Assembly: GCA_022447225.1 (NCBI GenBank)
Contig: JAKVAZ010000013.1
Location: 141,519-205,518 of the forward strand
Direction: 5' to 3'
Source: Fuerstiella sp.
GTDB lineage: Bacteria > Planctomycetota > Planctomycetia > Planctomycetales > Planctomycetaceae
DNA: 64,000 bases
The notes below the pieces were generated by a model. The model worked only from the letters and a program-made list of their open reading frames with translations. It did not search any database and had not been told where the DNA came from. The translations under genes were made by a program, and so were the position numbers. Shown one piece after another: positions 36,509 through 45,668 of this stretch. The stretch's first letter is position 1; every line of letters begins with the position of its first letter.

Positions 36509-36910
36509 TTTTCCAATCTGTCAGCGCGTTCGATAAAACCGGCACAAGCAGGTTTTAAGACTGCTTCGGCTGATTTTTCCGGATCCGGTACGACAGGTTC
36601 CGTGTGGAATGTTGTTCTGTCATCGACTTACATGGCACGGTTTTGCGTCACACGTTCTGTGTTTTTGAGCAGACACGCATGAGTTTTTGTTCTGTACCAT
36701 TTAAACCGTTTCTGCCGGCCGACCGCACCAGTGGCGCGAATACTAAGTCTGAGCTGGCTTTCAGCACCAGACCTTCTTTAGCTGGCGGAATTTTGGATGA
36801 CGGATCCCGGGAATTAAATTTGTTCCCAGTCCGAATAGCGACTCGTTCCTCTTCGACTTTGATTTTTTGCGTGCTGGCTCGCGACGTGATTCGGCGGTTT
36901 TCCGGTCGCC
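36509..36910. other. Gene-less spacer upstream of nhaA
   Basis: The 402 bases between the nhaA start and the ABC-protein remnant should contain the nhaA promoter. The plus strand may also hold the more decayed body of the remnant gene, but I find no recognisable stretch. No RNA gene is seen. Confidence 0.4.
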
Positions 36911-37123
36911 ATGCTGCCCGTGAGACTCAGGAATCAGGCGACGATTGTGCTGCCCAACACGGTTGCCATGATTGCTAAGTGCCGCAATTCCGAAACCGCT
37001 CAACAGTTTATCGATTTTGTTCTGTCCGAAGAGACTGAGTTGCAGCTGGCTTCAGGGACAGGACGTCAGATTCCGCTTGATTCGGTCAGTGACTCACTAC
37101 TTCCTGCAGAATGCAGCCGTTGA
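36911..37123 (+). pseudogene. Remnant of an iron-type ABC substrate-binding protein
   Basis: A 70-codon fragment whose translation reads like the C-terminal lobe of FutA/FbpA-type extracellular solute-binding proteins: NQATIVLPNTVAMIAKCRNS, then ETAQQFIDFVLSEETELQLA and GTGRQIPLD, close to the family pattern (PNTVALIKGAPHPEAARKLIDFLLS...QIPL). The N-terminal two lobes, signal peptide and start are missing, so it is a relic. A hydrophobic interrupted frame follows at 37215-37427. The original protein would have bound ferric iron or a similar ligand in the periplasm. Confidence 0.7.
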
Positions 37124-37964
37124 GAGAGTGGGCGGACGACGTCGTTCTTCTGACGACAGCGGCTCGGTTGTATTCTGTTGTAGGGGAATGGCTGAAGGCG
37201 GAGTCAACAGGTCAATGACAATATGGTTGGTGTTGACATGGTCTGTTGTTTGAACAATCACTCTTGCCACCTTGGGCGTATGGCTGGTAACCGTGTTGTT
37301 GTCGCAGATTCAACAGGGCGTCTCAGCGTCACGTTGTGCGACCCGGCTGGTCATGGCAGTTGCTCAGGCGATTCCAGGAATCGCTGCACAGTCGAATCGA
37401 CTGTGTTTGTTGCTGACCGGTTCATAGCGGGGCGATGTTCATGACCTGTGAATCACTGGTCAAATTACACCTGAGGTTCCATCGACCATATAAGACACAG
37501 GAAATCGGCGTGATCAGACTGGCTGAGACGTTGAGTGATCCGCGTCGATTCCTTGCGTATGCCATGACGTTTGCAGTTCATGGAAGATATAAATGTTGTT
37601 CGGCAGCAGCGGCTGTGCTCCGTCACTGTCAGGAACCCGGGTCCGTTTTCGCAGGTGCTGTGTGGTTCCGACCCGGACGGACGGATCCGTCACTCCGGCA
37701 AGCATGAAATCTGCACAGCTTCCTACGGATGGAGAGTGCTCAATAACCTTATTCCGGATGGCGCGGACAGCGAATGTTCGGCTCAAAATTGTGGTCGAAG
37801 GTGGTATCCGGGAGTTACCGGACCCCGCAGAACAGGGAGTTGGCACACAGGATTCCCATAGCCGTATTTTACAGTTTTTGGCAGAATACGGGCTGAAGTC
37901 CCGGCAATGGCTTCAGCAGCCTCAAAATTACGGCACGTTGATGAATCTGACCAGGGGACCATGG
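37124..37964. other. Gene-poor stretch, possible permease relic
   Basis: The stretch precedes the LysM/transpeptidase gene. From 37215 to 37427 one frame is open except for an in-frame TGA at 37251; it encodes two hydrophobic pieces (MTIWLVLTWSVV, then TITLATLGVWLVTVLL). Position and character fit a decayed ABC permease following the solute-binding remnant, but no family motif proves it. Nothing else is recognised. Confidence 0.35.
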
Positions 37965-39146
37965 ATGAAGCCCTTTGCACAAAATCAGAATCAAATGTCC
38001 GCAAGATGGCTCATGTTTGTGACTGCCGTCGCGGTCGGATTTGGCGCATGGTTTTTCGATTTGGTTCCGCAACTGCGTCCTGTTCCCTCAGGACAGCTGT
38101 CAGTGCAGTCAGATGACGAAATTTCCTTACCTTCTCACTGGAAGGAGATAGATGACCGTACCGATGTCTCAGTGGAGTCCGGCAGTGACGAAGTTGATCC
38201 TCTGTTTGAAGCCATCGCTGATGATGTGGATTTTCAGGATCAGGCCCTGACGGAACTGTCGGAGCCGGACATTTCAGAAGAACCGTCGTTCGGTTCTGAT
38301 TCACAGTCTGAGTCGGTGAGCGTGGTTGACCCTGCAGTGCGGCAGGCGTCCTTTGATTCTGATCTGCGGTCTGAGGGGTTGGAACTCGGGGATTTACCTG
38401 ATTCCGACGTTGTCCGGGCTGTCGAATCCGGCACAAAAGTTTCCGTTCTCTCTGCGGAAACAGCGGATGCACTGCGAAATGTTGATCTGCTGGTGGGACA
38501 GGAAAAGATTGTTGAAGCTCACAATGTTCTGTCCAGTCTGTACTGGAAACAACCGAAGATCCGATCTGTCCTGAAAGACCGAATTGAGTTTACGGCGGCA
38601 GAGATTTTCTCAGAACCTCATCGACACTTTGGTGCTCCCTACCTGGTGGAACCTGGAGATACGCTGGAATCGATTGGCAGGAAGCACAATATCTCCTGGC
38701 AGTATCTGGGACAGCTGAATCGTATCGAACCGATGGAGCTGCAGGCCGGTCAGCAGCTGAAGGTCATGCGTGGTCCGTTTTCGGCCGTGGTCGATTTAAG
38801 TCGCTTTGAACTAACAGTCCATGCGCATGGTTACTTTGTTCAACGTTACGATGTTGGCACTGGAGAAGGTGACAACACTCCGCTTGGAAAATTCACTGTC
38901 CAGGAAAAGGTCGAGAACCCGGCCTGGTACAATCCTGATGGCGGACAGATTGACAGTGACGACCCACAGAACCCGTTAGGTGAATACTGGATCGGGCTGG
39001 GGGACCACATAGGAATTCACGGGACGATCGATCCTCAATCAATCGGCTCAGCACGATCACGTGGCTGTATTCACATGCGCGACAATGACATTGCCGAAGT
39101 TTTCTCGCTCCTGGGGCAGGGGGCCAGTGTTCGCATTCGGCCGTAG
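37965..39146 (+). CDS. LysM and L,D-transpeptidase (YkuD) protein
   Basis: 393 residues from the ATG at 37965, which has GGGG seven bases upstream; the open frame extends to 37593 but the extra part looks non-coding. A membrane segment (LMFVTAVAVGFGAWFFDLVP) anchors the protein, an acidic linker follows, then a LysM domain (about 225-270, YLVEPGDTLESIGRKHNISW) and a YkuD domain with HGTIDP near 351 and the catalytic cysteine in SRGCIHMRDND (about 364-374). It should bind peptidoglycan and form 3-3 cross-links or attach proteins, in the periplasm. This supports a real peptidoglycan wall in the organism. Confidence 0.9.
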   Translation: MKPFAQNQNQMSARWLMFVTAVAVGFGAWFFDLVPQLRPVPSGQLSVQSDDEISLPSHWKEIDDRTDVSVESGSDEVDPLFEAIADDVDFQDQALTELSEPDISEEPSFGSDSQSESVSVVDPAVRQASFDSDLRSEGLELGDLPDSDVVRAVESGTKVSVLSAETADALRNVDLLVGQEKIVEAHNVLSSLYWKQPKIRSVLKDRIEFTAAEIFSEPHRHFGAPYLVEPGDTLESIGRKHNISWQYLGQLNRIEPMELQAGQQLKVMRGPFSAVVDLSRFELTVHAHGYFVQRYDVGTGEGDNTPLGKFTVQEKVENPAWYNPDGGQIDSDDPQNPLGEYWIGLGDHIGIHGTIDPQSIGSARSRGCIHMRDNDIAEVFSLLGQGASVRIRP

Positions 39147-39188
39147 TTTCAGAATTCCAGGAACGTTCGGTTCGAGAATTTCATTCAG

Positions 39189-40364
39189 TTACGCGTTCGG
39201 CAACCCGGTCCGGGTGATGCGGCCCTGGATCAGGACGTCTTCATCGATCTGCAGTACGCTCAGTTTTTCCAGATCTGACGTGGTGGGAATTGATGGGCGG
39301 CCGATGCCTCCGATCGGAGACAGTGCTTTCGTTCCCCCAACCAGTTTGGGGGCGATAAACGCATGGACTTCATCGATCAGCTGAGCCTCAAAAAAATGGC
39401 CCGTTACGCCTGCACCGGCCTCAATCAGGACGTGGGTCATGTTACGCCGCCCCAGTTCGTGCATGAGAGAAACAACGCACAGGTGTCCCTGTTCTGTTTT
39501 CGGCAACAGCAAAACCTCTGCACCAAGATGCCGGATTCGCCGGGCGATGTCTGCCGGCTGGTTGTCGGCCAGGCAGACAATCAGCGGTGCGACTGACTGT
39601 GTTTGGATGAGTCGCAGCTTTTCATGGATGCTGCTGCCGGTACTGTCCAGCACGATTCGGGTAGCTGTTCGCGGTCCGGGTGGTCGTGCTGTCAATCGGG
39701 GATCATCGCAGCGAACTGTGCCCGCTCCGGTAATGACAGCATCCATGATACCACGCAGTTTGTGTACCTGCTCGCGTGATTTCCGGCATGTGATCCACCG
39801 GGAGTGCCCCGTGGATGCGGCAATACGTCCGTCAAGGGTCATGGCCCATTTGGCATGGATCCAGGGGCGACTGTTCCGCTGCAGCATGGCAAAGGGGGCG
39901 ATCAGCTGCCTGGCTTCAGCGTGACACAACCCGGTCCGCACGGAAATACCGGCATCCTTCAGACGGGTGATTCCGCGTCCCGATGCATGCGGTGCGGGAT
40001 CTTCACAGCCAACCACCACTTCTGCGAATTCCGCAGCAATCACGGCATCGACACACGGTGGTGTCTTACCGTGGTGGCTGCAGGGTTCCAGGGTTACGAA
40101 CATACGTGCGTCCCGGGTTGTCCGGGCACTCTGAATCGCCATCACTTCTGCATGTTGGGATCCAAATCCTGCGTGCCAGCCTTCGGCAATCATTCGCCTG
40201 TGCTGATCGACAATCACGGCTCCGACGGCAGGATTGGGTTCTGTGTGCCCCAGCCCCTGTAACGCGATTGACAGAGCACGGCGCATGATTGACTCATCGT
40301 CCGGAAACAGATGATCTTCCGGCAGGTCCGCCGGCGTTGTGCTTAATCCTGTCCCGGCAGCCAC
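39189..40364 (-). CDS. ribD: Bifunctional riboflavin deaminase/reductase RibD
   Basis: Catalyses two successive steps of riboflavin synthesis: deamination of the pyrimidine from GTP, then reduction of the ribosyl side chain. 391 residues. The deaminase domain has HAEVMA (71-76) and PCSHHGKTPPC (94-104), binding zinc; the reductase domain has KWAMTLDGRIAASTGHSRWI, GAGTVRCDDPRLTAR and LIEAGAGVTGHFFEAQLIDE. The GTG start at 40364 overlaps the end of the SEC-C/TPR gene by 22 bases, indicating translational coupling. No other rib gene is in the window, and no FMN riboswitch was recognised. Confidence 0.93.
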   Translation of the reverse strand: MAAGTGLSTTPADLPEDHLFPDDESIMRRALSIALQGLGHTEPNPAVGAVIVDQHRRMIAEGWHAGFGSQHAEVMAIQSARTTRDARMFVTLEPCSHHGKTPPCVDAVIAAEFAEVVVGCEDPAPHASGRGITRLKDAGISVRTGLCHAEARQLIAPFAMLQRNSRPWIHAKWAMTLDGRIAASTGHSRWITCRKSREQVHKLRGIMDAVITGAGTVRCDDPRLTARPPGPRTATRIVLDSTGSSIHEKLRLIQTQSVAPLIVCLADNQPADIARRIRHLGAEVLLLPKTEQGHLCVVSLMHELGRRNMTHVLIEAGAGVTGHFFEAQLIDEVHAFIAPKLVGGTKALSPIGGIGRPSIPTTSDLEKLSVLQIDEDVLIQGRITRTGLPNA

Positions 40365-42427
40365 AGTTTACCTGACGATTGTGGTTGAGTTTCATGACCG
40401 GTAGTCACAATGACGGGAGTTTCAATTTCGGCCAGAAACTGCTCACAGCCCGTACGTGTCAGTTCCTGACGAACGGCTTCCGCCACTTCAGGGATCTTCT
40501 GGAAATACTGATCCCGCATCGAATGTAGCAGTGGCGAGATCCCGGGGTCCTCCGGATCATCCAGGCGAAAGCTCAGTTCCTTCAGGTCCAGTTCCAGTCG
40601 TGACTTGAAATGATCCGGGTCATCCATCGTGGCCTTTCTGGCAGCATCAAAGCATTTTGCCATATCGTCGACTCGGTTTTGGAATCGGGCGACCAGCGCC
40701 CGCATCATGTGGGCCCTCAGCGGTGAGTATTGTTCCAAGGCTTCGGGACGCCGGAACAACTCATCAGTTACCTGCTCGAGCAGTTCGACGTCACGAATCA
40801 GTTCAATTCGGTTGGCAAGCTGTACCAGCTGAACATTCGTCAGATCAGGCAGAGACAGCTGCCAGTAGTGCAGCAGTGGAATGCCTTCGATGGTCTGGTC
40901 CTCGTCGATTAATCGGGAAGCCGGCGCCGGAATGTGCAGCTGTTCGCGGAGATCACTCATCCGAATCTCATGATTCTGTCGCTGAGTGAGTGCGTGCAGA
41001 ACAACAACAGACGCAGCTGCGGCGACTTTCAGTTCCGGGTCGTCCGCTGCCTGCTGCGGCGATCGGTCATTTAGCTGTGACTGAGGTCGCTGTAACCAGG
41101 ATTCGATGGAGCTGGTAATACGACCGTCCACAGCCGACCGAATGTTCCTGGCCGGAACCGTCGGATCGAAATGCACATTCCAGTCGAAATCGCTACAGCA
41201 GGACGGAACCCATGATTCGATTACCGGCTCCGTCAGCTGATCGTCCTCTTTGAGGCTGTTTTCCGCGGCTTCACGTACTACATCCCAGGCTGCCTGGTGG
41301 GTTGCTTCCGGCCCGCTGACGCTGACCATATGCCTGTCGGATTCGTTTTCCAGATTGGCCGTTACCACAACGACACCCAGCTGTTCCCGTCCGCCGTCGT
41401 CTGCAGGAGGAACATCCGCCAGAATGCGAAAATGATGATCGGAATGTTCTGTACTGTGCAGTTCCGACCCCGGAGTTTCAAAATGAAACTGACGGTGCTC
41501 CTGCAGTCGGGAACTCAACTCGCGAGGCCGTCGAATTTGCTGTGAATTTTGGATCGTACAGATCCGATCGTCGGAAATTTCCAGATCGAGCAACACCGCG
41601 AGGGCTTCGGCTTCAACGCAGGTGTCGAAATCCTGCAGCAGTGTTGCCGCTCTGTGCAGTGCCCCCGCTGCCTGTGCCATTCGGTTATCCCACAGATGAA
41701 ACAGTCCCAGGTTGTACCAGAGTGTTCCGTTCTCCGGCTCTGCATCAGTAAGACGTGAGTAGAGGATGGCGGCAGGTTCCCAGCACCCCAGGTTACTCAG
41801 ACGGATTGCTTTCTGTTCTGTTTCCCGCTGGTCTTCACCGACATCCGCGACAAACAGTTCCAGGCTTCCCAGCAGCGGAAAATGGTGCGGGATTCCTTTT
41901 GTCCAGCTGCTCAGCAGGAACAACAGCGACGATCGCAGTTTCGCAGGTGCAAAATGAATGGCCCGACGAAGATGAGCATAAGCAGATGCGGGGTTGCCAT
42001 TGCGGAAGACTTCGTTGGAAACCGACGCCAGCAGCATGGCGATTCCCTCATAATGCACCGGCTGAGCCAGCTGGATGGCCCGATGCATCAGTCGCCGCGC
42101 ACCATCGAAACCTTCCGTCTGCATCGTGAGGTCAGCCAGAAGAATAACAACCCGGATTTCGTCCCGGTTGCGTCGCAGGAACTCGATACACAGTTCACGA
42201 GCCTCTTGGTATTCGCCCCGTTCCTGTACCAGGCCAGCCAGTTCAATGACCAGCACGTCCTTGTCAGGGTGAGATTTGTACAGCGCGCGCAGATGCTGTT
42301 CAGCCACGTCGGGCTGGTTGTCGCGCAGCTGCTCAATGCGTTGCATGTCTGTAAGAATATCCTGGCAGCAGAATTTAAGTTTTCTGCCGCTTCCGCAAAT
42401 GCAGGCGGAATAGGGATCGTTCGCCAT
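40343..42427 (-). CDS. SEC-C motif and TPR-repeat protein
   Basis: 694 residues. The N-terminus has the SEC-C zinc motif ACICGSGRKLKFCC (8-21), shared with the SecA tail, followed by TPR-like helical repeats (about 30-270: QEARELCIEFLRRN, WEPAAILYSRLTDAEPENGT). The middle and C-terminal halves resemble no domain that I recognise, apart from helical segments. SEC-C modules bind zinc and can contact SecB or ribosome-linked partners; here it may be an adaptor. The start has AGGAG eight bases upstream. The stop overlaps the ribD start, so the pair forms an operon, with no obvious functional link. Confidence 0.8.
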   Translation of the reverse strand: MANDPYSACICGSGRKLKFCCQDILTDMQRIEQLRDNQPDVAEQHLRALYKSHPDKDVLVIELAGLVQERGEYQEARELCIEFLRRNRDEIRVVILLADLTMQTEGFDGARRLMHRAIQLAQPVHYEGIAMLLASVSNEVFRNGNPASAYAHLRRAIHFAPAKLRSSLLFLLSSWTKGIPHHFPLLGSLELFVADVGEDQRETEQKAIRLSNLGCWEPAAILYSRLTDAEPENGTLWYNLGLFHLWDNRMAQAAGALHRAATLLQDFDTCVEAEALAVLLDLEISDDRICTIQNSQQIRRPRELSSRLQEHRQFHFETPGSELHSTEHSDHHFRILADVPPADDGGREQLGVVVVTANLENESDRHMVSVSGPEATHQAAWDVVREAAENSLKEDDQLTEPVIESWVPSCCSDFDWNVHFDPTVPARNIRSAVDGRITSSIESWLQRPQSQLNDRSPQQAADDPELKVAAAASVVVLHALTQRQNHEIRMSDLREQLHIPAPASRLIDEDQTIEGIPLLHYWQLSLPDLTNVQLVQLANRIELIRDVELLEQVTDELFRRPEALEQYSPLRAHMMRALVARFQNRVDDMAKCFDAARKATMDDPDHFKSRLELDLKELSFRLDDPEDPGISPLLHSMRDQYFQKIPEVAEAVRQELTRTGCEQFLAEIETPVIVTTGHETQPQSSGKLWLPGQD

Positions 42428-42749
42428 GTTGTGGCTCCTGAGGCGTTCAATGGAATTCTATTAGTGGCTCAATATGTGATATGGCCGGCGGACAGGATTC
42501 CGACGTCGGCGAAATATTGTTATGGAAGCAGACTTAATGTTGTGACGGTCGTGTTCCAATTAAAACACTGCACCCCGTATGATGACAGGATCACTTCAGA
42601 TTTTCACGGCAGTGCCTCCTGTCTGATCCTCGGAGCCAACAGACACCAGGGACTGGGGCCGCGAAATGTCGGATCCTGATGGACCCTGACGGACCGCTGC
42701 GGGTAACTCAGGGACAGCAAAAGACACGGGTCGGGCAGTCGCAAAAATC
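42428..42749. other. Gene-less spacer between two minus-strand genes
   Basis: The 322 bases lie upstream of the SEC-C/TPR gene and should contain its promoter. ORFs crossing it are fragments antisense to the neighbouring genes. No RNA gene or repeat is seen. Confidence 0.45.
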
Positions 42750-43118
42750 TCAGAGGTATTCGCAAATTCGCGGCAGAAACACCAGCAGGCCCACTGCTGC
42801 AGCCGTGATTGCTGCAAGTAACACAGCTCCGGCGGCCAGATCTTTGGCCTGTCCCGCTAACGAATTTCGGGTGGGACAGGTGAGATCCACGACTCGTTCC
42901 AGAGCCGTATTCAGAGCTTCCGCTGTCCAGACAAGGCCGATTGAGAGAACGATCAGGCACCATTCAACGGAGGAAAGTGAAATTGTCGCAGCAGCTGCTG
43001 TGACAATGACTGTGCACCCCAGATGGACTTTTGCGTGAGTTTCAGTGCGGACCAGTTCAGTGATCCCGCGGACAGCGTTGCGAAATGATCCGGCTCTTTC
43101 CCGCAGGAATGCACTCAT
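42750..43118 (-). CDS. DgkA-type diacylglycerol/undecaprenol kinase
   Basis: 122 residues from the ATG at 43118 (GAGGAA nine bases upstream). The open frame runs on to 43910 but is antisense to aroC there and is not coding. Seen: SFRNAVRGITELVRTETHAK at the start, the catalytic signature WTAEALNTALERVVDL, and AKDLAAGAVLLAAITAAAVG in the last of three membrane helices. These small trimeric membrane kinases phosphorylate diacylglycerol or undecaprenol; outside proteobacteria the undecaprenol form is commonest, feeding the lipid carrier pool for wall synthesis. Which lipid is used here is unproven. Confidence 0.88.
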   Translation of the reverse strand: MSAFLRERAGSFRNAVRGITELVRTETHAKVHLGCTVIVTAAAATISLSSVEWCLIVLSIGLVWTAEALNTALERVVDLTCPTRNSLAGQAKDLAAGAVLLAAITAAAVGLLVFLPRICEYL

Positions 43119-43397
43119 TTTCAGATTCCTCAGACAGCAACAGGAGCTGTGAGACCGTCCGATGTCCGTCGCCATTGATGACCGAGCATGAACAGCTCCG
43201 AAACGGCACATGACATGAACACAACGACAAAGTTTGTCGCTTCGTTTAACGAATGTCGATGCATTCCGGCAGGGAATTTTTTCCGGTGTGTTCGGGGATT
43301 TTACATCCACCGACCCTGGGAAAAGCAGTGTGAGATGATCCAGGCACTCGCGAGTCGTCTGTTCGGCCGATAAGATTGGGAGAGAAACTCGTTCCAA

Positions 43398-44525
43398 ATG
43401 GGCGCGCGATGTATGCCTGGCAATTCGTTCGGACAATTCCTTCGTATCACAACTGCAGGTGAAAGCCACGGACCAGGTAACGTGGTAATTGTGGACGGAG
43501 TGCCACCCGGCCTGGCGCTGAGTGAAACAGACCTCATTCCGGATCTCAATCGTCGTCGTCCAGGCCAGAGTCATCTGGTGACACAACGGAAAGAATCGGA
43601 TGAACCTGAGATTCTTTCCGGAGTATTTAACGGTGAAACAACCGGGACCAGTATTGCTGTTTTGATTCGGAATAAGGATCAGCGCAGCCGCGATTATACG
43701 GAGATTAAAGATAAGTATCGTCCGGGGCATGCAGATTACACGTTTGATGCCCGCTATGGAGTCCGTGATTATCGGGGCGGTGGTCGCAGCAGTGCTCGCG
43801 AAACAACCGCCCGGGTGGCGGCAGGTGCGATTGCAAAAAAACTGATCGCTCAGGCCTTTGGGGGCACCGTAGTTGGCTATGTGAGACAGGTCGGCGATGT
43901 CATAGCGCACATTGACGCACCCGAGGCTGTGACAGCCGAACAGGTTGAAACATTGCCCGACGGTTCACCGAATCTGGTGCGCTGTCCGGATCCGGAAGCT
44001 GCGGCCCGAATGGTGTCGTTGATCCAGGACGTTCGTCGGGATGTGGATTCGGTTGGGGGGGTTTCCGAAATCGTGGCGACCGGAATTCCGGCGGGGCTTG
44101 GTGATCCGGTATTCGACAAACTCAAAGCAGATCTTGGGAAAGCACTGTTCAGTCTGCCGGCTGTGCTGGGAGTGGAGTACGGAATCGGATTTGGATGTGC
44201 GGTTCTTCGCGGCAGTCAGAACAATGATATTTTTGTCGCCGAAGACGATCGTCCCATTGCCACTCAAACCAATCGACACGGCGGAATGCTGGGCGGGATC
44301 AGTTCGGGACAGCCGATTGTGCTGCGTGCCGCCATTAAACCTACCAGTAGTCTGGCCCGGCAGCAGCCCACGGTCACTCGTGACGGCCAGCCAACGACCA
44401 TTGCCACGAAAGGACGCCACGATCCGTGCCTGTTGCCAAGGTTTGTGCCTATGGGAGAAGCCATGGTGGCTCTTGTACTGGCAGATCACTGGCTGCGATG
44501 GAAAGCTGTGACGCCTTCTTCGTAG
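43398..44525 (+). CDS. aroC: Chorismate synthase
   Basis: Converts EPSP to chorismate using reduced FMN, the last step of the shikimate pathway. 375 residues. Seen: MPGNSFGQFLRITTAGESHG, NVVIVDGVPPGLALSETDL, RRRPGQSHLVTQRKESDEPE, the flavin-site segment ARYGVRDYRGGGRSSARET, and TNRHGGMLGGISSGQPI near the end. The family usually begins at MPGNS, so the ATG at 43413 may be the true start; neither has a strong SD. It heads a plus-strand row with holA, comB and an exonuclease. Nothing is missing from the active site. Confidence 0.95.
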   Translation: MGARCMPGNSFGQFLRITTAGESHGPGNVVIVDGVPPGLALSETDLIPDLNRRRPGQSHLVTQRKESDEPEILSGVFNGETTGTSIAVLIRNKDQRSRDYTEIKDKYRPGHADYTFDARYGVRDYRGGGRSSARETTARVAAGAIAKKLIAQAFGGTVVGYVRQVGDVIAHIDAPEAVTAEQVETLPDGSPNLVRCPDPEAAARMVSLIQDVRRDVDSVGGVSEIVATGIPAGLGDPVFDKLKADLGKALFSLPAVLGVEYGIGFGCAVLRGSQNNDIFVAEDDRPIATQTNRHGGMLGGISSGQPIVLRAAIKPTSSLARQQPTVTRDGQPTTIATKGRHDPCLLPRFVPMGEAMVALVLADHWLRWKAVTPSS

Positions 44526-44615
44526 AATGGGACAGCGCGTTGTTCGATCTTGCCCGATTTCAACGTCGGCATTCCGGTTTTCGGTTTCTGCCGACAAAGT
44601 CCATCGTTTCAATTG

Positions 44616-45629
44616 ATGCACGCCACAGAATTTCTTGCCAGTGAATCCGGAGCGCCTGTGGTGCCGGTGATGGTTCTTTTTGGATCGGAACGTTCACTAA
44701 AGATCGATGTGCTGCACCGGGTTCCAGGTTGTCAGGCATCCGGTGATGACGATTCCGATCTCTCGTTCTCGCGGGTTACCGGGGATGAAGCTCAACTGAC
44801 TGACGTGACCGATGAACTGCTGACCGTTTCGATGTTCGGAGATCGTCGCGTGGTGATGGTGGAAGACGCTGACGGATTCGTCAAAGACAATCGTGGGGGG
44901 CTGGAGAAGTATGTTGCATCGCCGGCCAGGTCATCGCTGTTGATTCTTGACGTCAAATCGTGGCCCAAAAACACACGACTGGCAAAATCCCTCAGTAAGT
45001 CAGGACTGGCAGTCGAATGCAATCCTCTGCATGGACTGGCTCTTGTTCGTTGGCTGCAGCACACAGCAAATGATCAATTCGCCAAAACACTTGATCGTGA
45101 TACCGCAGCTCTCATGGTGGCTCTGGCGGGCGATCGTCCGGGTGTACTGCAGCAGGAAATCGCCAAGCTGGCTTCGCTGGCCGGAGATGCCGACCGGATT
45201 TCGTCCGAGGACGTTCGGCAGGCCGTGGGAGACTGGCGAACTCAAACCACGTGGGTCATGCTGGACGCGGTCCGTGACGGAAATGTGGCGGAGGCCATTC
45301 AAAATCTGGACAGCCTGGTCAGTGCCGGGGAACCGGTTCAGAAGATTATGGGTGGCGTCACGTTTGTGTTTCGCAAGTTTGCGGAAGCGACCGAACGGGC
45401 CCGCCAAACCCGTGATGTTCGCGGAGCACTGACGGCGGCAGGCGTGTTTCCTTCCGCTGTCGGACCCGCAGAAGCGTATCTTCGTCGTATTGGTTTTCAT
45501 CAGGCCAGTCGTATCCTGCAGCTGTTGAGCGATACCGACGCAAACCTTAAAGGCGGCAGTCGGATCGATCTGCATCGACAACTCGAAGAACTGCTCGTCC
45601 GGCTGAGCGGTACCCCACAGACGAATTAA
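44616..45629 (+). CDS. holA: DNA polymerase III subunit delta
   Basis: The clamp-loader delta subunit opens the sliding clamp. 337 residues from the ATG at 44616 (a TTG at 44550 would add 22 atypical residues). Seen: VPVMVLFGSERSLKIDVLHR at the start, VTDELLTVSMFGDRRVVMVE, a middle segment LLILDVKSWPKNTRLAKSLS, LAGDRPGVLQQEIAKLA and the C-terminal helical collar (DLHRQLEELLVRLS). This matches HolA length and order. It follows aroC by 90 bases and precedes comB by 39 bases, all on one strand. Confidence in the family is high despite the low sequence conservation usual for HolA. Confidence 0.88.
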   Translation: MHATEFLASESGAPVVPVMVLFGSERSLKIDVLHRVPGCQASGDDDSDLSFSRVTGDEAQLTDVTDELLTVSMFGDRRVVMVEDADGFVKDNRGGLEKYVASPARSSLLILDVKSWPKNTRLAKSLSKSGLAVECNPLHGLALVRWLQHTANDQFAKTLDRDTAALMVALAGDRPGVLQQEIAKLASLAGDADRISSEDVRQAVGDWRTQTTWVMLDAVRDGNVAEAIQNLDSLVSAGEPVQKIMGGVTFVFRKFAEATERARQTRDVRGALTAAGVFPSAVGPAEAYLRRIGFHQASRILQLLSDTDANLKGGSRIDLHRQLEELLVRLSGTPQTN

Positions 45630-45668
45630 CCAGATCCGCGATTGATCTTATCCAGTCAGGCAGATTTC

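Noticed and set aside
35924..36682. Plus-strand frame of 252 codons
   Set aside because: Antisense to nhaA over most of its length; the nhaA protein has all family motifs.
37593..37964. Upstream extension of the LysM/transpeptidase frame by 124 codons
   Set aside because: No signal or motif, and the internal ATG with GGGG upstream and an adjoining membrane segment fits the family.
39189..40364. FMN riboswitch near ribD
   Set aside because: The ribD start overlaps the preceding gene, leaving no leader in which the conserved element could sit.
41882..42679. Plus-strand frame of 265 codons
   Set aside because: Antisense to the SEC-C/TPR gene and then spacer; no motif.
43119..43910. N-terminal extension of the lipid kinase frame
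   Set aside because: Antisense to aroC and unlike any kinase extension; the ATG at 43118 with its SD is a far better start.
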